Assembly (NCBI GenBank): GCA_030824515.1
Contig: JAVBXN010000036.1
Span: forward strand, 30,822 to 94,821
From: Pelobacter sp.
Lineage (GTDB): Bacteria > Desulfobacterota > Desulfuromonadia > Geobacterales > Pseudopelobacteraceae
Direction: 5' to 3'
Length of the DNA: 64,000 nucleotides
Of this stretch, positions 34,783-44,239 are shown one piece after another; position 1 is the stretch's first letter, and the number at the start of each line of letters is the position of its first letter. The position numbers and the translations under genes were made by a program. The notes beneath the pieces are model-generated. The model was not told the DNA's origin, searched no databases, and was given only the letters and a program-made list of their open reading frames with translations.

Positions 34783-35598
34783 CTAGAACAGACGGAGAAC
34801 TGACTGGGCTGCCTGCGAAGAGAGGCTCAGAGCTGTGGTGCCCAGTGACTGACGGGTCTGCAGCATCAGCATGTTGGCACCTTCAGTGTTCATGTCGGCA
34901 AGGGTCAGGCCATCGGCACCCTGCTGCAGAGTGTTTATTACGCTATCCGTGAATTCCTGACGGGTAGTGATAATCGACAGGTTACTGGCCAGAGTTGAAG
35001 ACTTGGTGCGGAGTGTAGTCAAGGCACCATCCATGTTGGACAATGCGCTGGCTGGTTCGCCTGCTGCTGCCCAGTTTGCAGTGGAGGAAACACCTAAAGT
35101 ACCAGCGTCAGCTTTAAAGCCGGCAACTGTAAGCACGGCATCACCAGCTTTGGGAGCAAATTCAAGTGAAAGTGTTCCATCGGTCAGCAGGTTTGTACCG
35201 CGATAACCGGAGTCACTGGCCAACGTAGTGATCTGGCTGGTGATTTGCAGGAACTGGCTCTCATAGGTCAACTGGGACAGTGTGTCATTGGTTGCCTGTG
35301 CGGAACTGGCAAGACCTTTGGCAGCCTGAATCAGAGACGTAATGGCCTTTATACCATTATCGGCATTCTTGATGATCTGAACGCCCTCTGCCATACTGTC
35401 TTTGCGGTCATTCAAGTCACTTGCGCGCTCCATATGAGCCTGCGCAGCAAAAAAGTTGGTCGGATTGTCAAGTGCGGAGTTAACTTTTTTGCCACTGCTC
35501 AACCGGTCCTGAGTAGCTGACAACTGCTGTGATGTTTTCTGAAGAGCAAGAAGGTTGTTACGCATACCTGCGGTTAGAGAGATGTCTGAAATTGCCAT
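34783..35598 (-). CDS. fliC: Flagellin
   Basis: 271 residues, a short flagellin. The N-terminal D0/D1 region has 'NNLLALQKTSQQLSATQDRL' and 'RLSSGKKVNSALDNPTNFFA', and the C-terminal D1/D0 has 'TLASNLSIITTRQEFTDSVI' and 'LGTTALSLSSQAAQSVLRLF'. The central variable domain is only about 60 residues, far shorter than in E. coli. It contains several Ser/Thr ('LGVSSTANWA') that could be O-glycosylated by the nearby enzymes. Upstream is a sigma-28-like promoter; FlaF and FlbT follow. GGAGCACCACC is its ribosome-binding area. Confidence 0.94.
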   Translation of the reverse strand: MAISDISLTAGMRNNLLALQKTSQQLSATQDRLSSGKKVNSALDNPTNFFAAQAHMERASDLNDRKDSMAEGVQIIKNADNGIKAITSLIQAAKGLASSAQATNDTLSQLTYESQFLQITSQITTLASDSGYRGTNLLTDGTLSLEFAPKAGDAVLTVAGFKADAGTLGVSSTANWAAAGEPASALSNMDGALTTLRTKSSTLASNLSIITTRQEFTDSVINTLQQGADGLTLADMNTEGANMLMLQTRQSLGTTALSLSSQAAQSVLRLF

Positions 35599-35662
35599 GG
35601 TGGTGCTCCTTTCTGGGTTGTATCGGCATTGCTACCGATTGCGCTTTCTGCGCTTAGTTCTC

Positions 35663-35689
35663 GTTTCGTCGTTTACGGACAGAACTTTA
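35663..35689 (-). promoter_or_regulatory. Sigma-28-like promoter of flagellin
   Basis: On the minus strand TAAAGTTC (plus 35682-35689) and GACGAAAC (plus 35663-35670) are 11 bp apart, compared with TAAAGTTT-N11-GCCGATAA for FliA: seven of eight at -35, five of eight at -10. It overlaps the 3' end of the giant glycosyltransferase gene and lies about 65 bp before the flagellin start. A GCCGATAC word closer to the start (plus 35627-35634) has no matching -35. Confidence 0.5.
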
Positions 35690-38600
35690 GTTCTTTTTTT
35701 CGTTATGCAACATTTTCTCTTCGAGAAGACCTTTCCAGTATTCTACATTTTTTTGCCGAGGAGAAAGATACGGAATATTGATCGGCAATGTGCCCAATGT
35801 TGAACAAAACAGCCAGGGGAGACTTAGTAACAGTACCTGCAGACAACATTCAGGAAGCGCTTCACCATGCGAGACAACCCGACTGACACCATTGATTGTA
35901 CTCACCAATCTTGCCATGGGTGGCTGGCAACTCACGATCACACGGTATCCTGCATCAGCCAGCAATGGCAAAAAACGGGAAAACTGAATTGTGTCGCCGA
36001 AACCTTGTTCACAGTGTACCAGCAGGGATGTACCAGTCTCATGTTTGCCAAGTTCATTGCGCCCAAGCATTGGCCAGGGAGGAATTTGTCCGGGCTGAAG
36101 GCGCTTAAGACGCCATTCAAAGTGGTGCCAGCCTTCCGGATACTCTCCCATAGCCAACAGAGAATAAGCCAGATTCAAGTGGCCGGCAACATGTGCAGGA
36201 TCCAGTGCCAGCACTTGCCGGAATAACTCAATAGCCTCGCTATGTCTGCCGAGTAGCGCCAGTGCTGTCCCAACATCAAGTCGATCGTCTGGGCTAGCGA
36301 CATTTAGCGCCAGTTTTTTATGATTTTTTTCCAACACAGATTCCAGCAGCTTCCGTTCTTTGGAACTGAAGCTGCCGTAAAAGTCCAAGCCCCCGCTCGA
36401 TTTCCAATCCAACGTATTATTTGAAAACTGTTTCAGCCGATGAGCAACTTCACGAATGACGCTGTCCCAATCACCATGGTCCGGCTGCCGGAACAGCTTT
36501 ACTTCCGGGTACCAAGGGCTGCTCACGCTTTCTGTAGACCAACGCCAATCGGCCACATGGGGCAGGAGCAACCAGGTTGGACGACCGGAAGCAGCAGCAA
36601 GGTGCGCAACCGAAGTATCGATTGAAATGATTAGATCTAGGTTTGCCATCAATGCGGCTGTGTCTTCGAAGTCCCGGATCTGATCGGTGACATCGACCAT
36701 ATTTTGACCTAAACCATCGGCAGAATCCATCTGCAGCTTGACAAAGGTAATATCATTCAGTTCAAAAAGCGGGGCCAAAGCAGAAAAAGGGCAGCTCCGT
36801 TTGCAATTGATCGGATTGTCCTGGCGGCCGGACCAGACTAGGCCAACCCAGGGCCTGAAACAAACTGACCTGACATTCCTGTTGCCAAGAACATTCTCTG
36901 CACAAAGCTGTAACTCGGAAGCAACATTATTCATCAATGACGACCAATCGCCCTGTGTTGGCTGCCGAAAAAGCCGCATGTCAGGATACCATGGTGAGTC
37001 ACCGCGGTTGCTTAGCCAGCGCCACTCGGCAACATTAGGAAGCACGACCCATGTTCGGACATGTAACGCACCCGCCAAATGGGCGGTGACAGTATCGATT
37101 GTAATCACCAGATCAAGGTTGGCCATAAAGGCTGCTGTGTCGGAAAAGTCTTTGATATGGGACGTGAGGTCAAAAAGTTCATAATCAGCCTTGAATTCAT
37201 CGAGTTGATCAACACCTACTCCGATTTGAAAGCTATAAAATTCAACATCAGGTACTGCCCACAAAGGTGCAAACATTCTCAACGGGCATGAGCGTTTGCG
37301 ATTCAGAACCTGACTCTGTTTGGCAAACCAGACCAGCCCCACACGCATCTTTTTGGATACTCCAAGTCGGTTCCGCCATTCTTTGACTTTGTCTGAAGAA
37401 GCTGCAAGATATGGCACCTGTGATGGTATCGTCTCCAGGGTTGTTCCGAATACGAGGGGAAGCGACATCAAGGGGAGATGGCAATCAAAATCAGGCAGTG
37501 GTTCTCCTGCGACCACTACCTGGGCAACACCATCAAGCGAAAGTAGCAGTTCTCTCAGGGCGGCCACCTGGCATTCAATCACTACCCTGCCACCAAGTTC
37601 TGCAACCCGCGGGACATACCTGACAAACTGTATCGTATCGCCAAAGCCCTGTTCGGCATGCAGCAAAATAGTTTTGCCATTCAACGCGCTTCCATCCCAG
37701 CGTGGCTGGCTGAAAAGACGTTCAGGAACTGGATTTGATTTCCTGAACCGCCATTCAAACTCACGCCAGCCATCCTTGTAAGCTCCCGAAGCGAGCAGGG
37801 CCACCGAGAGATTCCAGTGCCCTTCCGCATATTCCGGCTCGATATCTACCAGATGCAGAAACACTTCAACAGCCTCGATCAGACGTCCCTGAGATGTCAG
37901 CACAACACCGAGGTTATTAAGTACAGTCGGACGGTCCGGCAACAGAGACAGCGCCTGACGATAACACTTTGCAGCCTCTTCAAGCATTTCCAGAGACTGG
38001 TAAGCAGTCCCCAACATATTCAAGACACTTATGCGGCTCGGTTCTATAGCCAAAGCCATTTTGTAACCATTTATTGCCTCTTCATAACGTTCCTCTGCCT
38101 GAAGAACTTCAGCAATACCTTGGATTGCATCAACACAGTTCGGGTCAACATGCAAAGCACGTTCATAATTGATGCGAGCACCCTCGAAATCTTTCAATGC
38201 CTTCCCAATCTCGCCCAGACTTAGATAGGCCGGCACAAAGTCTGGCGACAACTCAATGACATGTTCATAGCTGAACCTTGCGTTATCCAGTTTTCCCATA
38301 GCTCGACAGGCATTCCCCAGGTTGAACGCGGCCTGCATGAAATCCGGTTTGCAAGACAAAGCTTCGCGGTAATAATGCGCTGCTTCTTCGTGCCGGCCTT
38401 GTGCATCGATAGCCACACCCAGGTTGCACAGGGCTTCGGCATCAGCAGGGTTTTCAGCTACTGCGGAGACAAGCGCTTTTTCTGCTTCCGATGCTTGCCC
38501 AGATCTAAGCAGACTTACCCCGGAAACTCTTTTTAAGTTGACTCTTGAAAGCATTGCTGACAGTTCATGCCGCAATCGGTCAATAGCAGCGGCCCAATCG

Positions 38601-41600
38601 CCGGGAGTTTCTTGACGGAACAGCTTCATTGACGGATACCATGGAGAGTCATCCCTTGTCAGCAACCAGCGCCAATCCGCGACAAACGGGAGCAGTGTCC
38701 AGACCGGTTGGCCAAGCGCGCCGGCCAGGTGAGCAGAAGCGGTATCAATACTGATAACAAGGTCAAGGTTGGACATCATGGCAGCCGTATCAGAAAAATC
38801 CTTGATGGCTGCTGTATGGTCAATTATCCTGTCGCGACATGCGGGAATCAGGTGGGAATTCCCTTGTTTTCCAATTTGGAGAGAGTAAAAGACCGTATCA
38901 GGCAAACCCAAAAGAGGGGTAAGATATTCCAGTGGGCAGGAACGGTTGGCATTGGGCTGTTCATTACCTGCCCACACCAGGCCGATCCGGAAGCCTTGTC
39001 GGTCTCCGTCCAGCCTCCGGGCCCATTCGGCAACAGATTCAGAGCTTGGGTGCAGATAGGGCATATTTGCGGGTATAGAGTCCAGGGTTGTTCCAAATAC
39101 ATACGGCAGGCTTTGTACCGGTATATGCAGATCAAAATTCGGAAGCGTTCCATTGCGATCCACAACCAGGCTGATCCCTTCAACAGTCGCTAATATGGAC
39201 ACCAGCTCCGGCAACGCACAAGCGACAACTGTTCCCCCCGCAGCAGCGACCAGTGACGCATAGCGAATAAACTGAATCATGTCGCCGCGCCCCTGCTCCA
39301 TGTGAATCAGGAGAGTCTTGCCTGACAGAGGAGTCCCATCCCACTGAGGCCGCCCCAGCTCCGGGATTCTGGAAGTAAAGCCTTGAGCCTTCCACCGCCA
39401 CTCATACTCTCTCCAACCGTCCTTAAAATCGCCAGATTGCAGCAAAAGCATGCCAAGCAGCCAGTGGGCATCCGCGTGTGCGGGCTCATGCCGGATGACC
39501 TGATGCACAGCTGCAAGCGCCTCCTTGTATAAACCCAGTTTCAGATAAGCGTTGGCAAGATTATAGTGAGCCTTTACAAAACCGGGATCATGGTATATGG
39601 CACACTTATAGTGGCCTATCGCTTCTTGCAGCCGCCCTTGAAGCTGCAAAACAACTCCGAGACTATGCTGCGGATCCGGCAAGTCTGGATATTGCTCCAC
39701 AACTTTCCTGAAGCAGCCTTCGGCGCCAACCAGGTCACCATCTTCCTTAAGGCGCACCCCTAGTCCGTAACAAACTTCGATATCCTCAGTCGGGTTGTTT
39801 TTTCGGATAAGCCGTTCACCCAGAGCATTTTTTACACTTGTTACCGAACTTGTCCAATCACCGTGGCGATGTTGCCAGAATACTCGTAATGAGGGATACC
39901 ACGGTGAATCATCCCGACCGGTAAGCCAGCGCCAGTCATAAACATGAGGCAGGACTAACCAGACCTTCTTTCCCATAGCACCGGCCAAATGGGTTACTGC
40001 CGTATCGACGCCGACAATCAGGTCAAGGTTGGATATGAATGCTGCAGTGTCGGAAAAATCGTGCAGTTGATCGGTGTGGTCGATCAGCTTGAGATCGCCC
40101 GTGGTATTTATAGCCTCATCTTTTCCTGCTCCGACCTGCAGACTGAAAAACTGGACTCCGTCAACGGTAGCCAGCTGCGAAAATTCCGAAAGAGGGCAGG
40201 AGCGTATCTGATCCAGCGGATTATTAGAATTACCCCTCCAGACCAGGCCAATCCTGAAGGCGGGTTCATAGCCTGCCAAACGCTGGCGCCATTGCTCAAC
40301 TTTACGGGAATCCGGAAAAATGTAGGGAATCCGGTTAGGTACTGTTTCAATAGTGGTGCCAAAGATGTACGGCAAGCTGAGCGACTGTATGTAAACGTCT
40401 GTCAATGGAGGAGTTCCGGATTTTCGTACAAGTTTTGCCACACCGGGAAATTGCTCAAACAATGGCAGCAGTGGCGGGTCAACCTCAAATGTGACAATGC
40501 CGCCTCTTTCCACAATTAATGGAATGTAACGGGCGAACTGTATGACATCACCCATCCCCTGCTCTCCGTAGACAAGAATGCTCCTGCCATTCAGGGCAGA
40601 GCCGTCCCAACGGGGTTGAATGTATTCTCGATTATCTGCCAGCTGGTTCTTCATTAGAAGTCGTGCTTCGAAATTGATAAAACCGGACTTATAGTCTCCG
40701 ATGCGGAGCTGAATATAGGCCATGTTGTAGATCGCTTCAGCACAGTCGGGCTTGATATCCATAATTTTTCGGCAGCATTCAAAGGCCTCCTGAACGTTAT
40801 CAAGCTGTACCAATGCCGCACCCAAATCCAGCAAAATATCAACAGATTTCGGATTGAGTTCATGCGCCCGACGAAGATTGACTTCCGCCCATGGATACTT
40901 TTTCTGTTTCAAACAGACATCACCCAGACCAAACCAGATGGCAGGAGAATCGGAGTCAAGCAGCAGTGCCTGGCGATAACAATGCTCGGCCTCGCTGAAT
41001 TGATTTTTCATCGCATATACCCGGCCAAGATTGAACCAGACAGCCGGATCCCGCGGGAGATGCCGGGCAAGTCTTTCCAGCACTGAGGCAGCGGCATCAA
41101 GCTCATTGACTGCGATGGATCCCAGAGCCTCCCGGAAGGAATTTTCCAGTATTTCATCGGATGTTTCTGGTTCGTGCGACTGTAGTGCCAGCTGTTTTTG
41201 CAGCTCACCAACCAGTTTTCCAACCACGGACTTCCAGTCACCGGGGTGCTGCTGCCGAAAAAGCCTCATAGTCGGATACCAGGGAGAATCTTCCCGCCCC
41301 ATCATCCAGCGCCAGTCAGGACAATTTGCCAGTAATAACCAGACAGGTTTGCCAAGTGCCCCCGCCAGGTGGGCGACGGCGGTATCCACGGTAATGACCA
41401 GATCCAGATTGGCAATCAATGCCGCTGTATCAGAAAAATCAGTTAACTGTTTTGTCAAATCCTTAAGGTGGGCATCGTAAGGTAAGTAGCCCAGATCACT
41501 ACTGGCAGGTCCGACTTGAAGGTTGTAATAGCTGGCGTCCTGAGTGGTCAGCAGAGGGACAAACTCAGAGAGCGGGCATGATCGCTCCCGATCCATCGGG

Positions 41601-42388
41601 TTGGACGCACTGCCGCTCCAAACAATTCCGACACGGTATGACCTGTCAGCAGCCAGTGTTTGAGCCCAAGCCTCCGTTTTTGAGCTGTCCTGCAATAGGT
41701 AGGGGGTGGTTGCAGGGATCGTATCAATCGTTGTCATGAACAGATGCGGCAGGCTAAGCAGCGGTATGTAACAATCTGCTGCCGGGGGGATATCGGTTTT
41801 CAAGACTATCTGCTCGACACCAGGAAGCGTAGAGAACAGATTCAGCAATGGCAGCTGAACTTCGAGTAATACCCGGCCACCACGGCTTGCCAGAATTGGT
41901 ATGTAACGGCTGAACTGGATCGCATCACCAAGTCCCTGTTCACAGTAGACCAGTATGCTGCGTCCGTTCAAAGGCGAGCCATCCCAGCGCGGCATTGTAT
42001 AGTGACGATTGTCGGCATTCTTTATGGCGGCAAAACGTGCCTCATAATCAGCAAAACCGGCTGACAGGTCACCAGCCCTTAATCTGTGAATAGCACGGTT
42101 ATAACGTGCTTTACTGTTTTCGGGAGAGATGGCCAGAACGTCTTCATAGCAATCGAGCGCATCATCATATCGCCCCTGCTTATCCAGGACGTAACCAAGG
42201 TTCAACAATGCTTCAAGGGACTCCGGGGCCAGAGACCGTACTCGTCGGAAACAATTCTCCGCGCCCCGATAATCCCCGGTTTCCATGCATGAGACCCCAT
42301 GATTGAACCAGGACTCCGGACTTTCTGTTGCTAAGATGCAATCTCTAGACCGCGGCATAATCCTAACTGGTGCCCCTACCCGATACAT
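35687..42388 (-). CDS. Giant multi-module TPR-glycosyltransferase (2233 aa)
   Basis: A 2233-residue polypeptide made of repeated TPR blocks plus a GT9/heptosyltransferase-like domain. The C-half signature ('GxVWSGxxxNPxxxxRSCPL', 'SIDTAxAHLAGALGxPVW', 'DWRWxxxRxDSPWYPxMRLF', ending GDW) occurs five times, its GDW near residues 383, 843, 1264, 1814 and 1973. The N-half signature ('LVYCEQGLGDAIQFSRYIP'-like) also occurs five times. Modules 1-4 are complete, each with 2 to about 9 TPRs. The fifth C-half has no N-half before it. The last N-half (about 2100-2233) stops just where its C-half should begin. Position next to flagellin points to flagellin glycan synthesis. Start is 42388, or 42358 just after the upstream stop. 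Confidence 0.85.
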   Translation of the reverse strand: MYRVGAPVRIMPRSRDCILATESPESWFNHGVSCMETGDYRGAENCFRRVRSLAPESLEALLNLGYVLDKQGRYDDALDCYEDVLAISPENSKARYNRAIHRLRAGDLSAGFADYEARFAAIKNADNRHYTMPRWDGSPLNGRSILVYCEQGLGDAIQFSRYIPILASRGGRVLLEVQLPLLNLFSTLPGVEQIVLKTDIPPAADCYIPLLSLPHLFMTTIDTIPATTPYLLQDSSKTEAWAQTLAADRSYRVGIVWSGSASNPMDRERSCPLSEFVPLLTTQDASYYNLQVGPASSDLGYLPYDAHLKDLTKQLTDFSDTAALIANLDLVITVDTAVAHLAGALGKPVWLLLANCPDWRWMMGREDSPWYPTMRLFRQQHPGDWKSVVGKLVGELQKQLALQSHEPETSDEILENSFREALGSIAVNELDAAASVLERLARHLPRDPAVWFNLGRVYAMKNQFSEAEHCYRQALLLDSDSPAIWFGLGDVCLKQKKYPWAEVNLRRAHELNPKSVDILLDLGAALVQLDNVQEAFECCRKIMDIKPDCAEAIYNMAYIQLRIGDYKSGFINFEARLLMKNQLADNREYIQPRWDGSALNGRSILVYGEQGMGDVIQFARYIPLIVERGGIVTFEVDPPLLPLFEQFPGVAKLVRKSGTPPLTDVYIQSLSLPYIFGTTIETVPNRIPYIFPDSRKVEQWRQRLAGYEPAFRIGLVWRGNSNNPLDQIRSCPLSEFSQLATVDGVQFFSLQVGAGKDEAINTTGDLKLIDHTDQLHDFSDTAAFISNLDLIVGVDTAVTHLAGAMGKKVWLVLPHVYDWRWLTGRDDSPWYPSLRVFWQHRHGDWTSSVTSVKNALGERLIRKNNPTEDIEVCYGLGVRLKEDGDLVGAEGCFRKVVEQYPDLPDPQHSLGVVLQLQGRLQEAIGHYKCAIYHDPGFVKAHYNLANAYLKLGLYKEALAAVHQVIRHEPAHADAHWLLGMLLLQSGDFKDGWREYEWRWKAQGFTSRIPELGRPQWDGTPLSGKTLLIHMEQGRGDMIQFIRYASLVAAAGGTVVACALPELVSILATVEGISLVVDRNGTLPNFDLHIPVQSLPYVFGTTLDSIPANMPYLHPSSESVAEWARRLDGDRQGFRIGLVWAGNEQPNANRSCPLEYLTPLLGLPDTVFYSLQIGKQGNSHLIPACRDRIIDHTAAIKDFSDTAAMMSNLDLVISIDTASAHLAGALGQPVWTLLPFVADWRWLLTRDDSPWYPSMKLFRQETPGDWAAAIDRLRHELSAMLSRVNLKRVSGVSLLRSGQASEAEKALVSAVAENPADAEALCNLGVAIDAQGRHEEAAHYYREALSCKPDFMQAAFNLGNACRAMGKLDNARFSYEHVIELSPDFVPAYLSLGEIGKALKDFEGARINYERALHVDPNCVDAIQGIAEVLQAEERYEEAINGYKMALAIEPSRISVLNMLGTAYQSLEMLEEAAKCYRQALSLLPDRPTVLNNLGVVLTSQGRLIEAVEVFLHLVDIEPEYAEGHWNLSVALLASGAYKDGWREFEWRFRKSNPVPERLFSQPRWDGSALNGKTILLHAEQGFGDTIQFVRYVPRVAELGGRVVIECQVAALRELLLSLDGVAQVVVAGEPLPDFDCHLPLMSLPLVFGTTLETIPSQVPYLAASSDKVKEWRNRLGVSKKMRVGLVWFAKQSQVLNRKRSCPLRMFAPLWAVPDVEFYSFQIGVGVDQLDEFKADYELFDLTSHIKDFSDTAAFMANLDLVITIDTVTAHLAGALHVRTWVVLPNVAEWRWLSNRGDSPWYPDMRLFRQPTQGDWSSLMNNVASELQLCAENVLGNRNVRSVCFRPWVGLVWSGRQDNPINCKRSCPFSALAPLFELNDITFVKLQMDSADGLGQNMVDVTDQIRDFEDTAALMANLDLIISIDTSVAHLAAASGRPTWLLLPHVADWRWSTESVSSPWYPEVKLFRQPDHGDWDSVIREVAHRLKQFSNNTLDWKSSGGLDFYGSFSSKERKLLESVLEKNHKKLALNVASPDDRLDVGTALALLGRHSEAIELFRQVLALDPAHVAGHLNLAYSLLAMGEYPEGWHHFEWRLKRLQPGQIPPWPMLGRNELGKHETGTSLLVHCEQGFGDTIQFSRFLPLLADAGYRVIVSCQPPMARLVSTINGVSRVVSHGEALPECCLQVLLLSLPWLFCSTLGTLPINIPYLSPRQKNVEYWKGLLEEKMLHNEKKN

Positions 42389-44177
42389 TCAAAAAAAACT
42401 TCTCCAGGCTTTTTATACATTCCCGGTCCCGATAGATCCTGTGCTTGTTGCAGCTAATCCTGTTGGCAACATCAACCCGCCACGCCCGGTCATTTACCAA
42501 CCGTGCCGCAATCGAGACATATTCTTCCACATCCGAGGCGATCATATCTTCCATGCCGATCCGTTTCAGAATTGCATAGGTATGCCTGCTGCGCATGAAC
42601 ATCCCCGGATGGGTGACAATCGGCTTATCAAACGGCAACGATTCAAGAGTTGTGTTACCACCCGACCATCCGATGCTGTCAAGGAAGATGTCAGATATTG
42701 AATTGAGTGCTTCGTAATCCGGGCCGTTAAGTGGAGGTACAAATGTTATGTGGTCAGTTGCTATCAACCCCTTGCGCTGGAAAGCCTGCTCAAGCCTCAG
42801 CCTGAACCTCGCGGTGAGTTCGGCAACATGACATTCGATAAAAACAAAACGTGCATTTTGTGCTTTCAAGGCTATTTCCGGGAATACATGGTCGTACCGG
42901 GGCAGGTATTTCAGAAGATTCTGGCAGCATAAAAGGATTACATCACCAGGCTGCTTTCCTGGTATGGCAAATTCAACGGGCGTCCTTAATAGCGGCTCCA
43001 CGGGTTTGCAGTAAATAGAAAGATTGGGCAAACGGATAAGTTTTTCTGTGTAATGCTTTTCGCCATCAGGCGGCTCCATAAGGTCACTGCTGATGAAGTA
43101 GTCGATTGTCGGCATTCCGGTTGTCAGCGGATGCCCCCAGGAAGTGCATTGAATTGGCGCCAATCTTAGACCCGCCAATTTGAGGGTATTGGTATCCATG
43201 CCAATACCGGAATGGATCAGGACATCCGGGCTTTGCTCCAGTATGCCCGCCAGAACTTTTTCCATATTGTCGCTTTGCAGAAAAGTATCGGCTATAGAGC
43301 GGGCATATTCGGTAATGTTATCCCGAATGTTACCGGTATAGAAGCAGTGGAGAGAAAACCGGCCCCGGTCAAGTTGCTCAAGCCACCCGCTGATTGCGAT
43401 CTTCCAGTGTGAATGGTTATGGAAATAATTGGACACAATGCCGATTTTAATTCTGCCACCTGATAATCGGTTCGGTATCGGTTGTGAAAATTGCGGATAT
43501 TTTGCTGCCATGACGGAACAGACCCAGGTACCGTATTTTGCCTGCAGAGTGGTAACATCATAACCCAGGTATGGGAGAAAAAAGGGAGTCATTGCTCCGA
43601 CTCCTTCAACGGCATTACTTATCTGCTGGGCAGTTTCAAGCCTCGCACTGCTTATCAGCAGATCAAGTTCAACAGCATAAGTTCTTAGCAGGGCTTCTGC
43701 TTCTGCTTCATCCATGCATACTGTAAATGACGACATGCAGTTCAGCACGTGAGCATAGATATGGGAGGGATCGAGTTCCACCGCTTTCCGGAGATAGCTT
43801 CGAGATTGCTGCCAGCGTCCGATTTCACGTGCATTGTAACCTGCCAGGTAATAACCGAAAGCGATGTCGTCGGCGATACGAAGTAAGTGACGGGCATGAT
43901 GGAATGATTCGGCATGGCATTTCATTCGCATCAGAACATATGAAAGCCTGAGCAGACATTCCGGATTATTTGGTTCCTGAGCCAGGGCCAACCGGAGTGA
44001 GTGTGCAGAATCACTCAGCCGATTTGCCGAGTCCTGCGTTTCAGACTGTTCAATAAGTTGGGCAACGCTGGTCGAGCAGCCCGGCAAAACGCCACACGCA
44101 GAGGCAGACTCCATACCAGTTTGCAATGAAATATCATGTCGCCTGTCATAATCATGTCGGTAAGGACGATTGTCCAT
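42363..44177 (-). CDS. TPR and OGT/SPINDLY-like glycosyltransferase (GT41)
   Basis: 604 residues. N-terminal TPR-like helices (about 40-180), then a GT41-type catalytic domain: 'RIKIGIVSNYFHNHSHWKI', 'LAPIQCTSWGHPLTTGMPTI', 'DYFISSDLMEPPDGEKHYTE', and 'LDSIGWSGGNTTLESLPFDK'. GT41 enzymes add a sugar, often GlcNAc, to Ser/Thr of proteins, so this is the best candidate for direct attachment of a sugar to flagellin. The ATG at 44177 has GGGA at 7 bp; an upstream GTG at 44198 is less likely. The stop overlaps the giant gene's start. Confidence 0.88.
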   Translation of the reverse strand: MDNRPYRHDYDRRHDISLQTGMESASACGVLPGCSTSVAQLIEQSETQDSANRLSDSAHSLRLALAQEPNNPECLLRLSYVLMRMKCHAESFHHARHLLRIADDIAFGYYLAGYNAREIGRWQQSRSYLRKAVELDPSHIYAHVLNCMSSFTVCMDEAEAEALLRTYAVELDLLISSARLETAQQISNAVEGVGAMTPFFLPYLGYDVTTLQAKYGTWVCSVMAAKYPQFSQPIPNRLSGGRIKIGIVSNYFHNHSHWKIAISGWLEQLDRGRFSLHCFYTGNIRDNITEYARSIADTFLQSDNMEKVLAGILEQSPDVLIHSGIGMDTNTLKLAGLRLAPIQCTSWGHPLTTGMPTIDYFISSDLMEPPDGEKHYTEKLIRLPNLSIYCKPVEPLLRTPVEFAIPGKQPGDVILLCCQNLLKYLPRYDHVFPEIALKAQNARFVFIECHVAELTARFRLRLEQAFQRKGLIATDHITFVPPLNGPDYEALNSISDIFLDSIGWSGGNTTLESLPFDKPIVTHPGMFMRSRHTYAILKRIGMEDMIASDVEEYVSIAARLVNDRAWRVDVANRISCNKHRIYRDRECIKSLEKFFLNVSGRGTS

Positions 44178-44239
44178 ATTTTTTCCCGATTGTTCCACGC
44201 AAGTTATAGTTAGATATAACAGTACCTCTGAACACTGCT

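Noticed and set aside
34783..35598. Flagellin as truncated pseudogene because of its 271-residue length
   Set aside because: Both conserved D0/D1 ends are intact and the frame is clean; short flagellins with a small variable domain are well known.
35687..42388. Idea that the giant frame is several genes joined by a missed stop
   Set aside because: The frame is open throughout, without internal start/ribosome-binding signals at module borders, and the modules differ too much for a recent assembly collapse. Kept as one gene, although resequencing would settle it.
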